Source of the DNA: Fimenecus sp045593645
GTDB taxonomy: Bacteria > Bacillota > Clostridia > Oscillospirales > Acutalibacteraceae
Length of the DNA: 64,000 nucleotides
Direction: 5' to 3'
NCBI GenBank assembly: GCA_045593645.1
Contig: JAZNWZ010000130.1
Location: 124,001-188,000, forward strand
In this document: positions 26,438 to 33,772 of the stretch, piece by piece
Position numbering within the stretch: position 1 is the stretch's first letter
Layout: each line of letters begins with the position of its first letter
The notes under the pieces: generated by a model
Database searches by the model: none
Seen by the model: only the letters and a program-made list of their open reading frames with translations
Told to the model about the DNA's origin: nothing
Position numbers and translations under genes: made by a program

Positions 26438-27160
26438 TTATTTATTCTTTTTGTCCTCGTCGATCTTGTTCATCAACTCTTCGACTTTCTTGAGCAAATC
26501 TTTACGCTCTTTCTTTGTCTTTGCTGATTTTGCAAGCATCAAGTACTGCCAAATATGTACTTCATCGAAGTTTGGCTGGGCAAGAGGTTCCTTACCGCGG
26601 GAGTAAGAATACTCATCAGGACGGAAGTAGCGCTTTACGCGATTCTTGAAATGTTCAAACTGAAGTTCATCAGATGACTTCAAGTAAGGCGACTTGCTTT
26701 CCATTTCAATGTCATTGCCATTTTCGCGGTTGATGATGGCGCGGCGGAGTGCGATTGCCTGACCAATTACAGAGTGAGGATACTTTTCATTTTCTGAAAC
26801 ATATGTGAAACCGCTGTAAATTGTTTTACCGTCTGCACCAAGAACTGCTGCAAGGTAGCCATAAGGACGACCACGAGTTGTCTGAACAAACTCTGACCCG
26901 TCAAGAGTTGATACTTTCTTTCCGATATAACCTGAACGGAATGTGTCTGTTGAGAAGCGTTCTTTTGCTGCAACTTCTGCAATATAATCGCGGCTTTCTT
27001 TCAACTGAATTGCGGCCATCTTAAGCTCGTCAATTTCATCTTTTGTAAGAGCTGTGTTTCTCTTTGCAAACTCTTCATCGGTAATTCCTTCACGAATTGC
27101 CTTTTCTGCCTGACGAAGTGACAGGCGTGTCTTAGGAACATACTGTGTACCTTTTCCCAT
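26438..27160 (-). CDS. Hypothetical basic protein (240 aa)
   Basis: No family recognised. The start has AAAGGAG six bases upstream. The N-terminal 80 residues are helical with the phrase LSLRQAEKAIREGITDEEF, which looks like a small helix-turn-helix. The middle is mixed and contains GRPYGYLAAVLGADGKTIYSG. The C-terminus is a Lys/Glu-rich helix. It lies in the replication operon upstream of the clamp loader. Confidence 0.6.
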   Translation of the reverse strand: MGKGTQYVPKTRLSLRQAEKAIREGITDEEFAKRNTALTKDEIDELKMAAIQLKESRDYIAEVAAKERFSTDTFRSGYIGKKVSTLDGSEFVQTTRGRPYGYLAAVLGADGKTIYSGFTYVSENEKYPHSVIGQAIALRRAIINRENGNDIEMESKSPYLKSSDELQFEHFKNRVKRYFRPDEYSYSRGKEPLAQPNFDEVHIWQYLMLAKSAKTKKERKDLLKKVEELMNKIDEDKKNK

Positions 27161-27173
27161 TTTTATCTCCTTT

Positions 27174-27193
27174 GAGGTTTCTTGACAAACCTC
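27174..27193. other. Intergenic hairpin before the ribosome site
   Basis: GAGGTTT and AAACCTC pair perfectly around a six-base loop, between the stop at 27197 and the AAAGGAG of the next gene. Read on the plus strand it is followed by TTTTT and would work as a terminator against antisense transcription; on the minus strand there is no U-tract. Confidence 0.5.
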
Positions 27194-27196
27194 TTT

Positions 27197-27541
27197 TTAA
27201 AATTCTTTGATTTCTACAATAACGTTATTAACAACTTCAATCATAAAGTCTTTACTTCCATCAGGCGCACAAAAAATAAATCGAACAACCTTTAATGACA
27301 TAGGACTTCTCATATAAATAAGTCTGCCTTCAACTGATGTGTAGTGTTTGCATAATACATTATTGATTTCTTTTCCGATTTTGCGTACTTTTAATTCATC
27401 AGCTTCTCTCGCAGTAAGATAGGACTTTTCATAAAGCGTATTAACAGCGGGAAAAGCCACTACCTCAAAAGTTCGGTCCATTGCTTTTACAAAGTCTTCA
27501 ACACTTAATGTGTTGCGGTCTGGTAATACGCTTTCATTCAT
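27197..27541 (-). CDS. Hypothetical protein (114 aa)
   Basis: No family recognised. ATG 27541 follows AGGAG inside the end of the preceding gene. The protein alternates helices and strands and ends in a beta-hairpin-like segment VVNNVIVEIKEF. It lies in the minus-strand early/replication operon. Confidence 0.55.
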   Translation of the reverse strand: MNESVLPDRNTLSVEDFVKAMDRTFEVVAFPAVNTLYEKSYLTAREADELKVRKIGKEINNVLCKHYTSVEGRLIYMRSPMSLKVVRFIFCAPDGSKDFMIEVVNNVIVEIKEF

Positions 27542-27544
27542 AAC

Positions 27545-27832
27545 CTACTCCTGTTCTGCTTCAGGAACAATAATCTTGTCCTTGTTATAACGACGCCAAG
27601 CCTTACCCCATTCTGATTTGTAATTATCAATAAGGGACTCAGCCTTTGTGAAATTGTCTTTTACTTCGTGATCTTTCAAAGCTTCAAGAACTTCTTTCTG
27701 TGTTGCTTCGTCAAGATAAGTCAGTTCAAGACCATCCATTGCTGTTGCATTCTCACGCATAACAAAAAGTTTGCGTTCAGAAGTTCCACCTTCTTTTGTA
27801 GGATAAACAAATTCCTTTACATAAGATTTCAT
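27545..27832 (-). CDS. Hypothetical protein (95 aa)
   Basis: No family recognised. ATG 27832 has AGAGG at normal spacing. The N-terminal 50 residues look beta-rich and the rest helical. It ends in a TAG stop that is followed at once by the next gene, which supports TAG being a true stop here. Confidence 0.55.
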   Translation of the reverse strand: MKSYVKEFVYPTKEGGTSERKLFVMRENATAMDGLELTYLDEATQKEVLEALKDHEVKDNFTKAESLIDNYKSEWGKAWRRYNKDKIIVPEAEQE

Positions 27833-27852
27833 ATAAATACCTCTTAAATAAA

Positions 27853-28185
27853 TTACATTTCAAAAATAGGTATGATGCCAACATCAACTGCTGTTCTTAA
27901 TTCAAGACGGGCACCTGTTGACTGTTCCCAGCCCTTCAATAAATAAATATGAGTACAAGTCATAAGGTGTCGAATGTCACGCTTAAGCATCCAATTCCAA
28001 AGCTCTTTTGAGCCTTCAGGAAGCTGCTCTCGAATTTCAACACACTCAGGTTCGTTTTCAAGTGTAAGAGGATTTACAACTTCGCAATTTGGAAAAGTTT
28101 TACGGAGATATTCTTCTCCGTCAGCAAAGTGTTCTTGCCAATGTTCGGGGTCGATTGTAATAGGACCCGCAATATAGAACTTCAT
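27853..28185 (-). CDS. DUF4406 / nucleoside 2-deoxyribosyltransferase-like protein
   Basis: The 110-residue protein begins MKFYIAGPIT, contains CEVVNPLTL, and ends with LMTCTHIYLLKGWEQSTGA followed by E and A-V-D-V-G-I. These are the conserved blocks of DUF4406 and related nucleoside 2-deoxyribosyltransferase folds, with the Glu after the GA as the likely catalytic residue. Such proteins are frequent in phages and are thought to act on nucleosides or their derivatives. GGAGG precedes the ATG, and a GTTAATATAATT motif lies just upstream. Confidence 0.75.
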   Translation of the reverse strand: MKFYIAGPITIDPEHWQEHFADGEEYLRKTFPNCEVVNPLTLENEPECVEIREQLPEGSKELWNWMLKRDIRHLMTCTHIYLLKGWEQSTGARLELRTAVDVGIIPIFEM

Positions 28186-28197
28186 AAATCCTCCAAC

Positions 28198-28209
28198 AAT
28201 TATATTAAC
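28198..28209 (-). promoter_or_regulatory. GTTAATATAATT motif
   Basis: On the minus strand GTTAATATAATT precedes GGAGG and ATG 28185. It is identical to the motif at 6570-6581. Confidence 0.35.
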
Positions 28210-28623
28210 CTACTCAAAAGAAACCTTTACTTTTGCAACCTCAAGCTTCTTAATTAAGCTTTCAAGCTTTTTGATTTCCTTTTCCTTTTCGGCTGTCAAA
28301 TCATCCTGATCTTCATAACGATCTTCGATAATCTGTGTAAGAGCTGCCCGAACAAGACTCTTCAAGGCAACCTTCTCTCCATCATCAAGACCTGTAAGAG
28401 CAACTTCGAAATCATCGTTTTCGTTGAAATAAGCTTCAGTTTTGTCATCAATAAGTGACTGAAGGCGACACTTTGTATCAACCTTATTCACAACATCCCA
28501 GTAAGACATATCGTTGATTTTTGCAACAATTTCATCGTACTCATCGTGGTCCTTTGGGACGAAAATTGACTTCTGACCGTTTTCTGCAACTGTCAAACCA
28601 TCAGGTGTTATAATGTGAAACAT
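28210..28623 (-). CDS. Hypothetical acidic protein with C-terminal coiled coil (137 aa)
   Basis: No family recognised. AAGGAGGAG precedes the ATG. The N-terminal 35 residues read as a small beta domain, the middle is acidic and helical, and residues 105-133 form a Lys/Glu/Leu coiled coil. Second gene of the operon started by the early promoter at 29025-29053. Confidence 0.55.
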   Translation of the reverse strand: MFHIITPDGLTVAENGQKSIFVPKDHDEYDEIVAKINDMSYWDVVNKVDTKCRLQSLIDDKTEAYFNENDDFEVALTGLDDGEKVALKSLVRAALTQIIEDRYEDQDDLTAEKEKEIKKLESLIKKLEVAKVKVSFE

Positions 28624-28640
28624 AATCTCCTCCTTTTCAA

Positions 28641-28994
28641 TTAAAGCATATTAAAACCTGCATCTCTTCCAACCAAACGGTTGAACTGTCTGATGCCGTA
28701 ATTCAAGAATTCCTGATATTCAGGAGTGCCTTCTTCAAAAGCGTAACTATCGCTTGCATCATCGTGAGCAAGGATTACCCACACATTGTTCTTTTTGCGG
28801 TCCCAAATGTTGATGTTCGACAAGAAGTAAACAGGCTGTCCATCAATTACTCTTCCTTTATAACCGAGGTCAGCATAGGCGAAAGGTTCACGAGCAGCAG
28901 CACGATCTGCGTGAAAATTGTTGATTTCTGTTGTTGCATCGTAATCTCCAACCGACTTAACATCCTCGTATTTCTGAAAAGTAATCTTCAACAT
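28641..28994 (-). CDS. Hypothetical protein (117 aa), first gene of an early operon
   Basis: No family recognised. It is an alpha/beta protein with several aromatic strands (GQPVYFLSNINIWDR, NNVWVILAHDD). GGAGG precedes the ATG. The strong early promoter directly upstream makes it the leading gene of the 24-29 kb minus-strand operon. Confidence 0.55.
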   Translation of the reverse strand: MLKITFQKYEDVKSVGDYDATTEINNFHADRAAAREPFAYADLGYKGRVIDGQPVYFLSNINIWDRKKNNVWVILAHDDASDSYAFEEGTPEYQEFLNYGIRQFNRLVGRDAGFNML

Positions 28995-29024
28995 AATTTC
29001 CTCCTTGTTTTCAATTACAATTAT

Positions 29025-29053
29025 AATATAAAGAAGTACAGTCGAAAGTTTAA
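29025..29053 (-). promoter_or_regulatory. Early promoter TTAAAC-N17-TATATT
   Basis: TTAAAC (29053-29048) and TATATT (29030-29025), extended to TATATTAT, are spaced 17 bases on the minus strand. The spacer also shares TTTC and CTT with the promoters at 44728, 59261 and 63130. Confidence 0.75.
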
Positions 29054-29132
29054 AAAATTATATAAATTTATCCTCAATATTCTTATTTATTCCCTCCATT
29101 ATAGTTCAAAAATTCGCCGAATTTGCTTTAAT

Positions 29133-29144
29133 GTTAATATTGAT
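29133..29144 (+). promoter_or_regulatory. GTTAATATTGAT motif before the 29161 gene
   Basis: GTTAATATTGAT lies upstream of CAGGAG and ATG 29161 and resembles GTTAATATAATT at three other sites. It is the best promoter candidate I see for the + strand genes starting here. Confidence 0.3.
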
Positions 29145-29160
29145 ATACAGGAGTTAGGAA

Positions 29161-29550
29161 ATGAAAAACTTAGGTAAAAATATGCCGAATGACCCTGCAG
29201 TTTTAATTGACGGCATAAACTTAAATAAAAAAGAATACGAAACAGTTGGTAAGATATTCAATAAGATGGCAAAAAAGTATGGCCAAAGATACTCTTCAAA
29301 GCAAGAGATAATTGATACTTTCAAATCTGAAATGCGTCAGCATTTTAATGCAAAGATTGACTTCGAAGATGTATCACTTCGTGAGGAAGCAAAAGAAGCC
29401 CCTTTTCAATTGATTGCCTGCCGCTTCAAAAAAGAAAGACCACTGATCTTTTTGGTTATTGATATGAGTTCAAACTCTTGGGGAATTGTTGATGAAAAGC
29501 GTTTCCCTCCGCTCGATGAAAAGAGCCCATTTTTACCAGTAAGTATTTAA
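29161..29550 (+). CDS. Hypothetical protein (129 aa)
   Basis: No family recognised. CAGGAGTTAGGAA precedes ATG. The first 75 residues are helical and basic; the last 50 form strands (FQLIACRFK, PLIFLVIDM, SWGIVDEK). It lies 17 bases upstream of the ClpP-like gene and is probably cotranscribed with it. Confidence 0.55.
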   Translation: MKNLGKNMPNDPAVLIDGINLNKKEYETVGKIFNKMAKKYGQRYSSKQEIIDTFKSEMRQHFNAKIDFEDVSLREEAKEAPFQLIACRFKKERPLIFLVIDMSSNSWGIVDEKRFPPLDEKSPFLPVSI

Positions 29551-29567
29551 TTTAATAAGGAAGATAT

Positions 29568-30362
29568 ATGGAAGAAAGAATTTTTAATAAGGTTGACGCT
29601 GCAGCCTATCCGACAGGACCTTCAGGCGCGGCTAGGAAACCTAGAACGATAAATGAAGGTGAAGACGACTTTATTGTTTGCAAAGGTCGTAACATTCGTC
29701 GTTCAAAGAATCATATTTATTTTTATGATTCTATTGATGATGAAACACAGATGTGGATGCAGCAGGCTATGAACGCTGCTTATGAGGAATGTGTTGTTGA
29801 AAATGCTAAGGAAATTGCAAGAACACGCCGCCTCAATGAAAATCTTTATATTCATATCAATAGCCCAGGTGGTGGCGTAATGTCATCTTTGGCACTGTAT
29901 GACTTTATCAAAAATTTCCCAATGTGTACAGTTGGCGTTGTTGAAGGTTTCTGTGCGTCAGGCGCAACAATTTTGCTTTGTGCTTGTCAATTGAGAGAAA
30001 TGAACGAAAACTCAGTTGCTCTTGTTCACGAACTTAGAAAGTGGGATTGTTCTTACAAGAAGTATTCTGATATTGAGGATGAGTTCAAAAATGTAAGTCT
30101 TTTGATGGATAAGCTTGTTGAAGTTTATACAAGAGAGACAACAATTCCTGCAGAAACAATCAGAGAAACTCTGAAACACGATATTTATTGGGATGTTGAA
30201 CAGTGTAAGAAGTATGAACTTTGCGACGTTATTGTTGGTTCGGAAATGACTGAAGAAGAGTCAAATGCTGTTGATGAGAAGGTTCGCCGCAGATTAGGCG
30301 GAGCTCCTACTCCAAAGCCAAAAAAGACTATTCTTAAAAAGTCCAAGCCTCAAACTACCTAA
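29568..30362 (+). CDS. ClpP/SDH-like serine protease (264 aa)
   Basis: ClpP-fold features are clear: the strand LYIHINSPGGGVMSSLA (about 93-109), the nucleophile S131 in CASGATILL, H154 in VALVHEL, and a probable acid at D205 in KHDIYWD, with spacings close to the ClpP triad. A C-terminal basic Pro/Lys tail follows. Such phage proteases act in protein turnover or, in some phages, in prohead maturation; no head gene is visible nearby, so the role is open. The usual MGA after the Ser is replaced by GAT. AAGGAAGA precedes the ATG. Confidence 0.8.
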   Translation: MEERIFNKVDAAAYPTGPSGAARKPRTINEGEDDFIVCKGRNIRRSKNHIYFYDSIDDETQMWMQQAMNAAYEECVVENAKEIARTRRLNENLYIHINSPGGGVMSSLALYDFIKNFPMCTVGVVEGFCASGATILLCACQLREMNENSVALVHELRKWDCSYKKYSDIEDEFKNVSLLMDKLVEVYTRETTIPAETIRETLKHDIYWDVEQCKKYELCDVIVGSEMTEEESNAVDEKVRRRLGGAPTPKPKKTILKKSKPQTT

Positions 30363-30367
30363 CCTAG

Positions 30368-30374
30368 ACTAATT
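30368..30374 (+). promoter_or_regulatory. Late motif ACTAATT next to a start codon
   Basis: ACTAATT is followed by five bases and ATG 30380, with no Shine-Dalgarno sequence, the same spacing as before 22352 and 9431. Confidence 0.5.
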
Positions 30375-30379
30375 GTTAT

Positions 30380-30562
30380 ATGAATAACGAATTATTTGAA
30401 AGTATTCTTTCTGAAGCTGAAGATAGATTGCCTGATACACAAAAGGCCTTTTTTGAGTCGTTACTTAAAGAAGATGTTTGTGCAGGTGACTTTTCAGGAT
30501 TCGTTCCTGAGAATGTGACTGATCTTAAGAAGAAGGAAGAAGAAGGTTCTCAGGTCTGTTAG
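30380..30562 (+). CDS. Small acidic late protein (60 aa) with capsid-targeting-like N-terminus
   Basis: The protein begins MNNELFESILSEAED and later has FFESLLKED. The first block resembles FFESLLNEA in the 38124-40022 product and, loosely, the T4 capsid-targeting peptide MKTYQEFIAEA. It is translated from a probably leaderless late message and ends in TAG. A small packaged or prohead-core protein is possible, but the call is from this motif alone. Confidence 0.5.
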   Translation: MNNELFESILSEAEDRLPDTQKAFFESLLKEDVCAGDFSGFVPENVTDLKKKEEEGSQVC

Positions 30563-30616
30563 TTTTTTAAATGGAGGTTCTTTTTATAAGGCCTCCTATG
30601 TATTTTTGAGGTGAAA

Positions 30617-32983
30617 ATGATTGTTATAAAAAGAGATGAGAAGCGTCAGGAATTTGACCTCTCGAAAATTGTTAGAGCCATTAAGAAGGCGAACGCAAAA
30701 TCTAACGAAAAAATTGATGATGAAAAACTAAAAAAAGTTGTACTTTCAACACAATCATTTATTAAAAATCTAAAGTCAGAAGAAGTAAATGTTGAGGATA
30801 TTCATAAGGCAGTTGAAAACTCTTTGATGAAGAATAATTGTTATGAAGTTGCTCGACAGTATATGAACTTTAGAAAAGAGCGTGATTTGAAACGCTTTAA
30901 GAGGCTCCCACTTGTTGGCGTTATGGAGTCAAAGCTTTTTGTTCAGAATGGCAAAGGCGAACATCAGAACGCAAACCTTGACGAGTTTTCTTTTGGCGGA
31001 CGTAAAGGTGAAATGGACTCTGCATTTTTGAAAGAGCACGCATTGAATTATTATATTTCACCAAAGTTTGCAAAGAATCACATTCAGAACAGAGTTTACA
31101 TTCACGACTTGGATTCTTATATTTTGGGAATGCACAACTGTTTGTCTGTTCCTATGGATGAAATGTTATCATCAGTTATTAAGACAAGACAAACGTTGAT
31201 AAGACCTGCTGGTTCAGTTAACACAGCTTTCCAATTGATTGCAGTTTACTTTCAGTTGCAATCTTTACAGCAGTTTGGCGGTGTTGCTGCAACTCATATT
31301 GACTGGACACTTGTTCCTTATGTACGCAAGTCTTTTATGAAGCATTACATTGTTGCTTATTTGAAGTCAACTGAAGAGTTTACAAAACTTGATTTGCCTG
31401 ATATGATGTTCAAGGATTATAAGGACAAAGCAGGCATTTGGAGAAACAAACTTGATGATTGGATTGATGAACATAAGAAAGAATATCTTGACCGTTTAGG
31501 TCTCAAGTTTGAAGATTTTACATTTGACAATAAAGCACTTGACAGAAACTTCCGTCAGGCTGCTGTGTTCGATACAATTCAGGAAACTAAACAAGCTGCT
31601 GAAGGAATGTTGCACAATCTTAATTCTCTTCAGTCTCGTTCAGGTAATCAGCTTCCTTTCTCAAGTATCAACTACGGTACTTGTACACTTCCTGAAGGTC
31701 GTATTATTATCAGAGCAATCCTTGATGCAACAATTAAGGGTACAGGAAACGGACAAACATCAATCTTCCCTTGTCAGATTTTCCAAATGATGGACGGCGT
31801 AAACACAAGCAAGAATGATCCAAACTACGATTTGTTCAAACACGCAATCAAATGTACTTCAATGCGTATGTACCCTAATTATGTTAACTGTGATTGGAGT
31901 CAGGACCAAGGTTATAACAAAGATGACCCAAGAACGTTCCCATCAACTATGGGTTGCCGCACATATTCAGGTTGGGATGTAAATGCGCCTGATGAAGCTC
32001 ATAAGCATATGAAAGACGGGCGCGGTAATATTGCACCTGCGACTGTTATTATGCCAACAATTGCAATGGAAGCAAAACGTAAAGCAGAAAAAGATGACGC
32101 AACAGAATATGTTGTTGACTACTTTATGGATGCTCTTGAAAAAGCAATTGGTGATTGTAAAGATGAACTTATTGAACGCTTTGATTGGATTTGTTCTCAG
32201 GACCCAGCGTCTGCTGAGTTTATGTATAATAATAAAACATTCTTTTATTACGGCGATGAGTTTGCAAAAGAAGGTATAAGAGGCGTTCTTAAACACGGTA
32301 CTTTGGCAATAGGACAACTTGGTTTGGCAGAAACATTGCAGATTCTTATTGGTTGTGACCAGTGTGACCCTAAAGGAATGGAACTTGCAAAGAGAATAGA
32401 GTCATTGTTCAAAGCAAAGTGTTCAGAATATAAAGAGCATTACAAATTGAACTTTGGTGTTTACTATACTCCTGCTGAAAGCACTTGCTATACTGCAATG
32501 CAAAAGTTCCAGAAAAAGTACGGTAAATTACCAAACATTTCAGATAGAGATTATTTCACAAACTCAATTCACGTACCAGTTTGGAAGGAAATCTCTCCTT
32601 TTGATAAAATTGATATTGAAAGCCAACTTACAGGCTACAGTTCTGCAGGTTGTATTACTTATGTTGAGATTGGCGACAACGCTGTAAACAACCTTGACGC
32701 TTTGGAGCAAATTGTTCTTTACGCAAAGAAGAAGGACATTCCTTACTTTGCATTGAATGTTCGTATTTCTGATTGTACACAATGCGGTTATTCAGGATAT
32801 ATTGACTTCAAAGAAAGCTGCCCAGTTTGCGGTGCACCACACGACTTGATTAACGATTATGCTCGTATCACAGGTTATCTTTCAACAACTATAAAGCATT
32901 TCAATTATGGTAAGCAGAAAGAAGCTGAAGATCGTGCAGTCCACGTTCATCAATTGAAAAACTGGACTCAAGGAAAAGCTTAA
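30617..32983 (+). CDS. nrdD: Anaerobic (class III) ribonucleoside-triphosphate reductase
   Basis: A 788-residue protein; ATG 30617 has GAGGTG upstream. Residues 1-90 form an ATP-cone allosteric domain. The reductase core follows, with IHDLDSYILGMHNCLSVP at 162-179 (Cys175 matches the conserved N-terminal active-site Cys of NrdD), RPAGSVNTAF, SSINYGTCT, and an NCDWS segment. Near the end, C-x2-C and C-x2-C form the zinc site. RITGYLS contains the glycyl-radical Gly at about 753. It makes dNTPs from NTPs without oxygen. An NrdG activase is needed but is not in this window. A weak GGAGG/CCTCC hairpin lies upstream at 30573-30596. Confidence 0.95.
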   Translation: MIVIKRDEKRQEFDLSKIVRAIKKANAKSNEKIDDEKLKKVVLSTQSFIKNLKSEEVNVEDIHKAVENSLMKNNCYEVARQYMNFRKERDLKRFKRLPLVGVMESKLFVQNGKGEHQNANLDEFSFGGRKGEMDSAFLKEHALNYYISPKFAKNHIQNRVYIHDLDSYILGMHNCLSVPMDEMLSSVIKTRQTLIRPAGSVNTAFQLIAVYFQLQSLQQFGGVAATHIDWTLVPYVRKSFMKHYIVAYLKSTEEFTKLDLPDMMFKDYKDKAGIWRNKLDDWIDEHKKEYLDRLGLKFEDFTFDNKALDRNFRQAAVFDTIQETKQAAEGMLHNLNSLQSRSGNQLPFSSINYGTCTLPEGRIIIRAILDATIKGTGNGQTSIFPCQIFQMMDGVNTSKNDPNYDLFKHAIKCTSMRMYPNYVNCDWSQDQGYNKDDPRTFPSTMGCRTYSGWDVNAPDEAHKHMKDGRGNIAPATVIMPTIAMEAKRKAEKDDATEYVVDYFMDALEKAIGDCKDELIERFDWICSQDPASAEFMYNNKTFFYYGDEFAKEGIRGVLKHGTLAIGQLGLAETLQILIGCDQCDPKGMELAKRIESLFKAKCSEYKEHYKLNFGVYYTPAESTCYTAMQKFQKKYGKLPNISDRDYFTNSIHVPVWKEISPFDKIDIESQLTGYSSAGCITYVEIGDNAVNNLDALEQIVLYAKKKDIPYFALNVRISDCTQCGYSGYIDFKESCPVCGAPHDLINDYARITGYLSTTIKHFNYGKQKEAEDRAVHVHQLKNWTQGKA

Positions 32984-33561
32984 TGAGTTCGACTATAAGA
33001 AGTAGAAAGCCTGCGGATAAGAGACCTGCTAACGACTTTTATCCGACACCTACAGGCCTTGTTTATGAATTGATAAAAACAGGTATTCTTGATGGTTGTG
33101 AAACAATCTTAGAGCCTGCTTGCGGTACTTATGCAATTTCAAACGTATTAGAGAAGGCGGGTTGTACTGTTACGAGCCGTGATTTAATTTATGGACAAGA
33201 CTTCTTAGTTGATGATTACACAGGACAGCATTACGACGCAATCGTAACAAATCCGCCTTTTGATTTGTGGGATGACTTTGTCAAAAAGTCGAAGCAAATT
33301 GATTGCAAAAAGATTGTTATGATTGGCCGCGCCAATTGTTTTGGTTCCCATAAAAGAGTTAGGGAAGGAATATGGGACGGCTTGTCAGATGTATTCTTTT
33401 TTGATAGACAGATTGCTTATGATAAACCTGCAAGAGAAGATGGCAAGGCTCCTCCTGGGATGTTAGTAACAGGTTGGTTCGTATGGACAAAAGGTTATAA
33501 AGGTGACCCTAAGATTCATATAATCGACATAGACAAATGGATTGCAAGAAAAGGTGAATAA
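32983..33561 (+). CDS. SAM-dependent DNA N6-adenine methyltransferase-like protein (192 aa)
   Basis: DFYPTPTGLVYEL at the N-terminus, EPACGTYAIS as the SAM-binding motif and TNPPF as the catalytic motif IV match small phage-type adenine methyltransferases. The SAM motif is altered: where EPACGxG is usual the second Gly is Tyr, so SAM binding should be verified. The start codon overlaps the nrdD stop (TAATG), so it is translationally coupled. It may modify phage DNA against host restriction. A terminator follows. Confidence 0.75.
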   Translation: MSSTIRSRKPADKRPANDFYPTPTGLVYELIKTGILDGCETILEPACGTYAISNVLEKAGCTVTSRDLIYGQDFLVDDYTGQHYDAIVTNPPFDLWDDFVKKSKQIDCKKIVMIGRANCFGSHKRVREGIWDGLSDVFFFDRQIAYDKPAREDGKAPPGMLVTGWFVWTKGYKGDPKIHIIDIDKWIARKGE

Positions 33562-33564
33562 AAT

Positions 33565-33595
33565 AAGGCAGCTCAATGGCTGCCTTTTATTTTTA
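33565..33595. terminator. Bidirectional terminator
   Basis: AAGGCAGC and GCTGCCTT form an eight-pair stem with a six-base loop, followed on the plus strand by TTTTATTTTT. It separates the convergent genes ending at 33561 and 33593; an A-rich side gives a T-run for the minus direction too. Confidence 0.75.
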
Positions 33596-33772
33596 ATTGA
33601 TAATTATTGTAATTTGCCCTGCTTTATCAATGTTGATAAATGCTTTCTTATCAGTCCCAGGGACTTCAAAAACATTTTCAGCAGGCAAGGAATGCAACTG
33701 CAATTCCTTTTTCTTGTCCATAATTGAATGATACAATTTAGACAAGTTTTCTTTAATGTATGTTTGGTCCAT
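33593..33772 (-). CDS. Small hypothetical protein (59 aa)
   Basis: A short gene whose ATG overlaps the preceding stop as TAATG, with AAGGA six bases upstream. The product has an N-terminal helix (IKENLSKLYHSIMDKKKEL) and ends in a beta hairpin (AFINIDKAGQITIII). Coupling to the late 398-residue gene and the following terminator support it as real. Function unknown. Confidence 0.6.
   Translation of the reverse strand: MDQTYIKENLSKLYHSIMDKKKELQLHSLPAENVFEVPGTDKKAFINIDKAGQITIIIN

Noticed and set aside
28764..29177. Plus-strand open frame of 137 codons in the early promoter region
   Set aside because: It runs antisense over the 28641 gene and through the AT-rich promoter region, with no ribosome site and low-complexity product.
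30573..30596. GGAGG...CCTCC hairpin before nrdD as a terminator
   Set aside because: Only five strong pairs with a long loop, and the T-run is broken; it may hide a ribosome site but is too weak to call.
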